Positions 41,464-44,622 of a stretch of 44,622 nucleotides of DNA are shown here, piece after piece. The DNA comes from Rhizobium altiplani. GTDB lineage: Bacteria > Pseudomonadota > Alphaproteobacteria > Rhizobiales > Rhizobiaceae. The notes under the pieces are model-generated. The model had not been told where the DNA came from. It worked only from the letters and a program-made list of their open reading frames with translations, and ran no database searches. The stretch is from positions 76,431 through 121,052 of the forward strand of contig NZ_LNCD01000001.1 of NCBI RefSeq assembly GCF_001542405.1, given 5' to 3'. How positions within the stretch are numbered: position 1 is the stretch's first letter; every line of letters begins with the position of its first letter. A program made the position numbers and the translations under genes.

Positions 41464-42738
41464 ATGCTGCTCAGCGACGGCATTTCCGACCAGGGCTCCT
41501 CGGTATTCAAGGACGAACGCAAGCAGGCCTATCTCAATCCGGCAGGAGCCGACCGGCCGCTCATCAGTCCGATCCCCCTCCAGACGCTCGATACCGCGCG
41601 GCGATATCGTCTGAACCGCCTTCGATCGAAAATGCGGGAATGGGATTGTTCGGCGCTGCTCTTATACGATCCCGTCAACATCCGTTATGCGTTCGATTCA
41701 TCGAACATGAGCATCTGGACGATGCATAATCCCTCCCGATATGCACTCATTCTGGCTGATGGCCCGGCAATCATGTTCGAATTCGAGGGCGCGGAGCACG
41801 TCAATGACGGCCTTCCCGGTATCGACGAAATCCGGACGTCGAAATCCTTCCTGTTCTTCACGTCAGGCAATCTGGTCGAGCAAAGGATGCAGGATTGGGC
41901 CGACGAGATCGCGGATATCCTGACGTCCCATGGTCGCAACAAGAGGCTAGCGGTCGACAGGCTGGAACCAGCGCCGGCATCCGAGCTTCGAAAGCGCGGC
42001 TTTCAGTTGCTCGACGGCCAGGAACTGGCCGAACGAGCGCGCTCGATCAAAAGCCCCGAAGAAATCGAACTGATGCGCTGGACGATCCGGGTGTGTGAAG
42101 CCGGCATGGCTCGCATGTACGAGATGTCCGAGCCCGGACGAACCGAGCGTGAAATCTGGGCGGAGCTACACTTTGAAAACGCCCGAAGCGGCGGCGAGTG
42201 GCTCGAGACGAAGCTGTTGACCGCCGGCCCACGGACCAATCCCTGGTACCAGGAGTGCTCCGACTACGTGACAAAGCGCGGCGAGATGATCTCTTTCGAT
42301 ACCGACATGATCGGACCGTACGGATATTGCGCCGACCTCTCGCGCTCATGGACCTGCGGCCATGTGGCAATGAATGACAGGCAGAGGGAGCTTTATTCCG
42401 CAGCACGGGACCAGATCGAGCACAACCTGTCGATCATTCGTCCCGGCATGACATTCGTCGAATTCAACGAAAGGAGCTGGCGCATTCCTGAAAAGTACCA
42501 GCCTTATCGCTATACTCTGGCAGTGCATGGGACAGGAATGGCCGACGAATGGCCCGGCATCCTGCTCCACCCCGATTTCGACCAGAACTTCGGCGGTTTC
42601 ATTGAAGAGAACATGGTTCTCAATGTCGAAAGTCTGATCGCGGAGGCAGGCTCGGAGAGCATAAAGCTGGAAACTCAAGTGCTTGTCACATCCCGTGGGG
42701 CGGAGCGGCTGGACTCTTTCCCCTGGGAGAACATCTGA
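41464..42738 (+). CDS. dddP: DddP-like M24-family enzyme (possible DMSP lyase)
   Basis: 424 residues from ATG 41464 with GAGGGA upstream. An N-terminal creatinase-like domain (LLLYDPVNIRYAFDSSNMSI, MHNPSRYALILADGP) leads to the M24 pita-bread domain. The metal ligands are Asp279, Asp281, Asp291, His355, Glu389 and Glu403. In DddP of Ruegeria lacuscaerulensis (numbering from memory) they are 295, 297, 307, 371, 406 and 421, so the spacing is almost identical, and that enzyme's Tyr366 and base Asp377 fall on Tyr350 and Asp361 here. The GPRTNPWYQECSDY block is also DddP-like. DddP cleaves DMSP to acrylate and dimethyl sulfide. A different betaine substrate is possible, as the gene sits with N-demethylase genes. 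It lies 51 bases after the reductase. Confidence 0.75.
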   Translation: MLLSDGISDQGSSVFKDERKQAYLNPAGADRPLISPIPLQTLDTARRYRLNRLRSKMREWDCSALLLYDPVNIRYAFDSSNMSIWTMHNPSRYALILADGPAIMFEFEGAEHVNDGLPGIDEIRTSKSFLFFTSGNLVEQRMQDWADEIADILTSHGRNKRLAVDRLEPAPASELRKRGFQLLDGQELAERARSIKSPEEIELMRWTIRVCEAGMARMYEMSEPGRTEREIWAELHFENARSGGEWLETKLLTAGPRTNPWYQECSDYVTKRGEMISFDTDMIGPYGYCADLSRSWTCGHVAMNDRQRELYSAARDQIEHNLSIIRPGMTFVEFNERSWRIPEKYQPYRYTLAVHGTGMADEWPGILLHPDFDQNFGGFIEENMVLNVESLIAEAGSESIKLETQVLVTSRGAERLDSFPWENI

Positions 42739-42781
42739 AGCAGTGGGTGCGCCCGGTCTGGCAACGCATCAGGATTGGCAG

Positions 42782-43291
42782 ATGACGGAAAGGCGAATGA
42801 GCGACTTCACCATCTCGTCTGCACTGTTTTCAGAATGTGGCTGCTACCGATACCGGCTGGAGCGACAGTGGGACCCTCGGAAGGAAGCCGTTGGCTTCCT
42901 GATGCTCAATCCGTCCACCGCCGACGCCCACAGCGTCGATCCGACGCTTCGCAGATGTATCGCCTTTGCAAAATCATGGGGGTTCGGTGGTCTTGTTATC
43001 GGAAATCTCTTTGCTCTCCGATCGCCCAAGCCAAGACTGATCTACGAATGCGCGGACCCCGTGGGGCCGGAAAACGATCGCTACTTGCGTAAAATGCCCG
43101 AAAGCTGCGAGCGCATCGTCTGCGGTTGGGGAAGGCATGGCGCCTACCTTGATAGAGCCTCCGGCGTTTGTCGAATGCTTGCAACATCGAAGCTCTACGC
43201 GCTTGAGGTCACGGCGGGCGGGTACCCGTCCCACCCACTCTATATTTCCGCCGCAGCCGAGCCAAAGCCATTCCAAATCCTAAACCCGTGA
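42782..43291 (+). CDS. DUF1643 family protein
   Basis: 169 residues from ATG 42782; ATG 42797 with GGAAAGG is an alternative start. The family pattern is clear: ECGCYRYRLERQWDP, VGFLMLNPSTADAHSVDPTL, RRCIAFAKSWGFGGLVIGNL, FALRSPKP, then a CGWGRHGAYLDRA and a TAGGYPSHPLYIS end. DUF1643 proteins are small soluble proteins with no known enzymatic role. It follows the DddP-like gene by 43 bases on the same strand, so it may be read through from that operon, but its function seems unrelated. Confidence 0.85.
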   Translation: MTERRMSDFTISSALFSECGCYRYRLERQWDPRKEAVGFLMLNPSTADAHSVDPTLRRCIAFAKSWGFGGLVIGNLFALRSPKPRLIYECADPVGPENDRYLRKMPESCERIVCGWGRHGAYLDRASGVCRMLATSKLYALEVTAGGYPSHPLYISAAAEPKPFQILNP

Positions 43292-43334
43292 TTTTCCCAG
43301 CCCCACCCGATCGAAAGGTCGCATTAACGCGCGG

Positions 43335-44276
43335 CTAGACGGACTGCCCCAGTTCCGGCAGGACGTCGAAGAGATCGGCGACGAGGCCGTAGTCGGCGAC
43401 CTGGAAGATCGGCGCCTCCTCGTCCTTGTTGATGGCGACGATGACCTTCGAATCCTTCATGCCGGCGAGGTGCTGGATGGCACCCGAGATGCCGCAGGCG
43501 ATGTAGAGATCAGGAGCGACGACCTTGCCGGTCTGGCCGACCTGCCAGTCGTTCGGGGCGTAGCCGGCATCGACGGCAGCGCGCGAGGCGCCGACGGCAG
43601 CCCCGAGCTTGTCGGCGACCGGCAGGATGACTTCCTTGAACTTTTCGGCCGAGCCGAGGGCACGGCCACCGGAGATGATGATCTTCGCAGACGTCAGTTC
43701 CGGACGGTCGGAGGCCGACAGCGCGTCCTTGACGAAGCTCGACAGGCCAGGGTTGGCCGCGGCCGCAATAGCTTCGACCGGGGCAGAACCGCCTTCGGCA
43801 GCGGAGGCGAACGACGCGGTGCGCACGGTGATGACTCGTCTAGCGTCGGTCGCCTGCACCGTCTGGATGGCGTTGCCGGCATAGATCGGCCGCTTGAACG
43901 TGTCTGCGGAGACGACCTCGATGATCTCGGAGACCTGCGCGACATCGAGCAGGGCGGCGACGCGCGGCATGACGTTCTTGCCGGTCGAGGTGGCGGCGGC
44001 GATGATCGTATCATAGCTTGCGGCCAGCGAAACGATCAGGGCGGCCAGCGGCTCGGCCAGATTGTTGGCAAGGCTTGCGTCCTCGGCAACCAGCACCTTG
44101 GACACGCCCGACAGCTTGGCAGCCTGTTCGGCCGCGGCCTTGGCGCCGGCGCCGGCGACAAGCACGGTGACGTCGCTTCCCTGTTCCTTGGCGATCTGTG
44201 TCGCCGCCGTCAGCGCCTTGGCGGTCTGGTCGGAAAGGTGGTTGCCGTCGTGATCAGCCAGAAGAAGAATGGCCAT
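43335..44276 (-). CDS. etfA: Electron transfer flavoprotein alpha subunit
   Basis: 313 residues from ATG 44274-44276 ([20 protein letters not shown]) with GGGAG upstream; the extra open 24 codons upstream are not part of the family. The C-terminal FAD-binding domain shows [32 protein letters not shown] and [14 protein letters not shown]. EtfAB passes electrons from acyl-CoA and dimethylglycine/sarcosine-type dehydrogenases to the ETF:quinone oxidoreductase. It lies 25 bases downstream of etfB. Confidence 0.95.
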   Translation of the reverse strand: MAILLLADHDGNHLSDQTAKALTAATQIAKEQGSDVTVLVAGAGAKAAAEQAAKLSGVSKVLVAEDASLANNLAEPLAALIVSLAASYDTIIAAATSTGKNVMPRVAALLDVAQVSEIIEVVSADTFKRPIYAGNAIQTVQATDARRVITVRTASFASAAEGGSAPVEAIAAAANPGLSSFVKDALSASDRPELTSAKIIISGGRALGSAEKFKEVILPVADKLGAAVGASRAAVDAGYAPNDWQVGQTGKVVAPDLYIACGISGAIQHLAGMKDSKVIVAINKDEEAPIFQVADYGLVADLFDVLPELGQSV

Positions 44277-44301
44277 GGATATATCTCCCTTTCTCGAACC
44301 T

Positions 44302-44622
44302 TTAAAGCACGCCGGCTTCGACTTTAAGCTTCTCGACCAGCTCGGCAACCGACTTGACCTTGACGCCCGCCTTGCGGCCGGACGGCTCCTCGGTCTTCAG
44401 CACCTTCAGACGCGGCGCGGTGGAAACGCCGAAGTCGGCCGGCGTCTTCTTGTCGAGCGGCTTCTTCTTCGCCTTCATGATGTTCGGCAGCGACGCGTAG
44501 CGCGGCTCGTTCAGGCGCAGATCTGATGTGACGACGGCCGGAAGCTTGACCTCGATCGTCTGCAGGCCGCCATCGACCTCGCGCGTCACCTGGGCCTTGC
44601 CCCCAGGGCCAGCAACTTCGAT
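44302..44622 (-). CDS. etfB: Electron transfer flavoprotein beta subunit, 3' part
   Basis: The C-terminal 106 residues are present and the gene runs off the right edge. The tail ([37 protein letters not shown], ending [11 protein letters not shown]) is the conserved EtfB end with the [22 protein letters not shown] signature that docks on dehydrogenases, split here into two pieces. It is 25 bases before etfA, the usual etfBA order. Confidence 0.95.
   Translation of the reverse strand: MEVAGPGGKAQVTREVDGGLQTIEVKLPAVVTSDLRLNEPRYASLPNIMKAKKKPLDKKTPADFGVSTAPRLKVLKTEEPSGRKAGVKVKSVAELVEKLKVEAGVL

Noticed and set aside
1..44622. CRISPR arrays, tRNA or rRNA genes
   Set aside because: No direct-repeat/spacer pattern or cloverleaf was recognised on reading; the only regular repeats are the coding arrays at the left edge.

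Overview
The window reads as chromosome or megaplasmid of a Rhizobiaceae-type alphaproteobacterium (Rhizobium/Sinorhizobium/Agrobacterium relatives). This rests on GC-rich coding, the DUF6429 and DUF2934 small proteins, the GlxA-type AraC regulator, the TadE/TadG-like genes, the etfBA pair and several dense catabolic operons with FCD-type GntR regulators. It is inferred from protein character; no rRNA or tRNA marker was seen.

Layout. 1-3.8 kb is accessory sequence: the end of a Gly/Asn-rich repeat protein, a remnant of a Kup potassium transporter, several small hypothetical genes and a putative glycosyltransferase. 3.8-6.4 kb is a minus-strand operon of two Gfo/Idh/MocA oxidoreductases and a VOC protein. 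6.4-8.3 kb holds a decayed HTH gene, a small lipoprotein and an XRE regulator. 8.3-15.9 kb is a sugar locus: an FCD-type GntR regulator, an SDR dehydrogenase, an aldose epimerase and D-galactonate dehydratase (dgoD) on the minus strand, divergent from an AraFGH-type ABC importer. Together they fit uptake and non-phosphorylative oxidation of galactose or arabinose (De Ley-Doudoroff style).

15.9-24 kb is mixed accessory DNA: an LssY-domain protein, two translationally coupled small genes, a hipB-like gene with a broken hipA, an orphan tadE/tadE-like/tadG trio, a parDE module, a MEKHLA-domain protein and a small exported protein.

24.3-42.7 kb is the most interesting part. A long minus-strand transcription unit (34.4 to 24.3 kb) encodes GntR, a DHDPS-family lyase, an aldehyde dehydrogenase, a DAO-family flavoenzyme, a complete quaternary-amine (glycine betaine type) ABC importer, a GlxA/GbdR-like AraC activator and a MOSC protein. 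Next to it is a second GntR/DHDPS-like/flavoenzyme cassette with paralogous proteins; its flavoenzyme has exactly the same length (448 aa). Then come a LysR regulator and a divergent plus-strand set: a Rieske oxygenase and ferredoxin reductase of the GbcAB/stachydrine-demethylase type, and an M24-fold enzyme whose metal and catalytic residues match the DMSP lyase DddP in identity and almost exactly in spacing. The simplest reading is a locus for import and stepwise degradation of one or more betaines (glycine betaine, proline or hydroxyproline betaine, DMSP). The exact substrate cannot be fixed from sequence alone.

The window ends with a DUF1643 protein and the electron-transfer flavoprotein genes etfA and etfB (etfB cut by the window edge).
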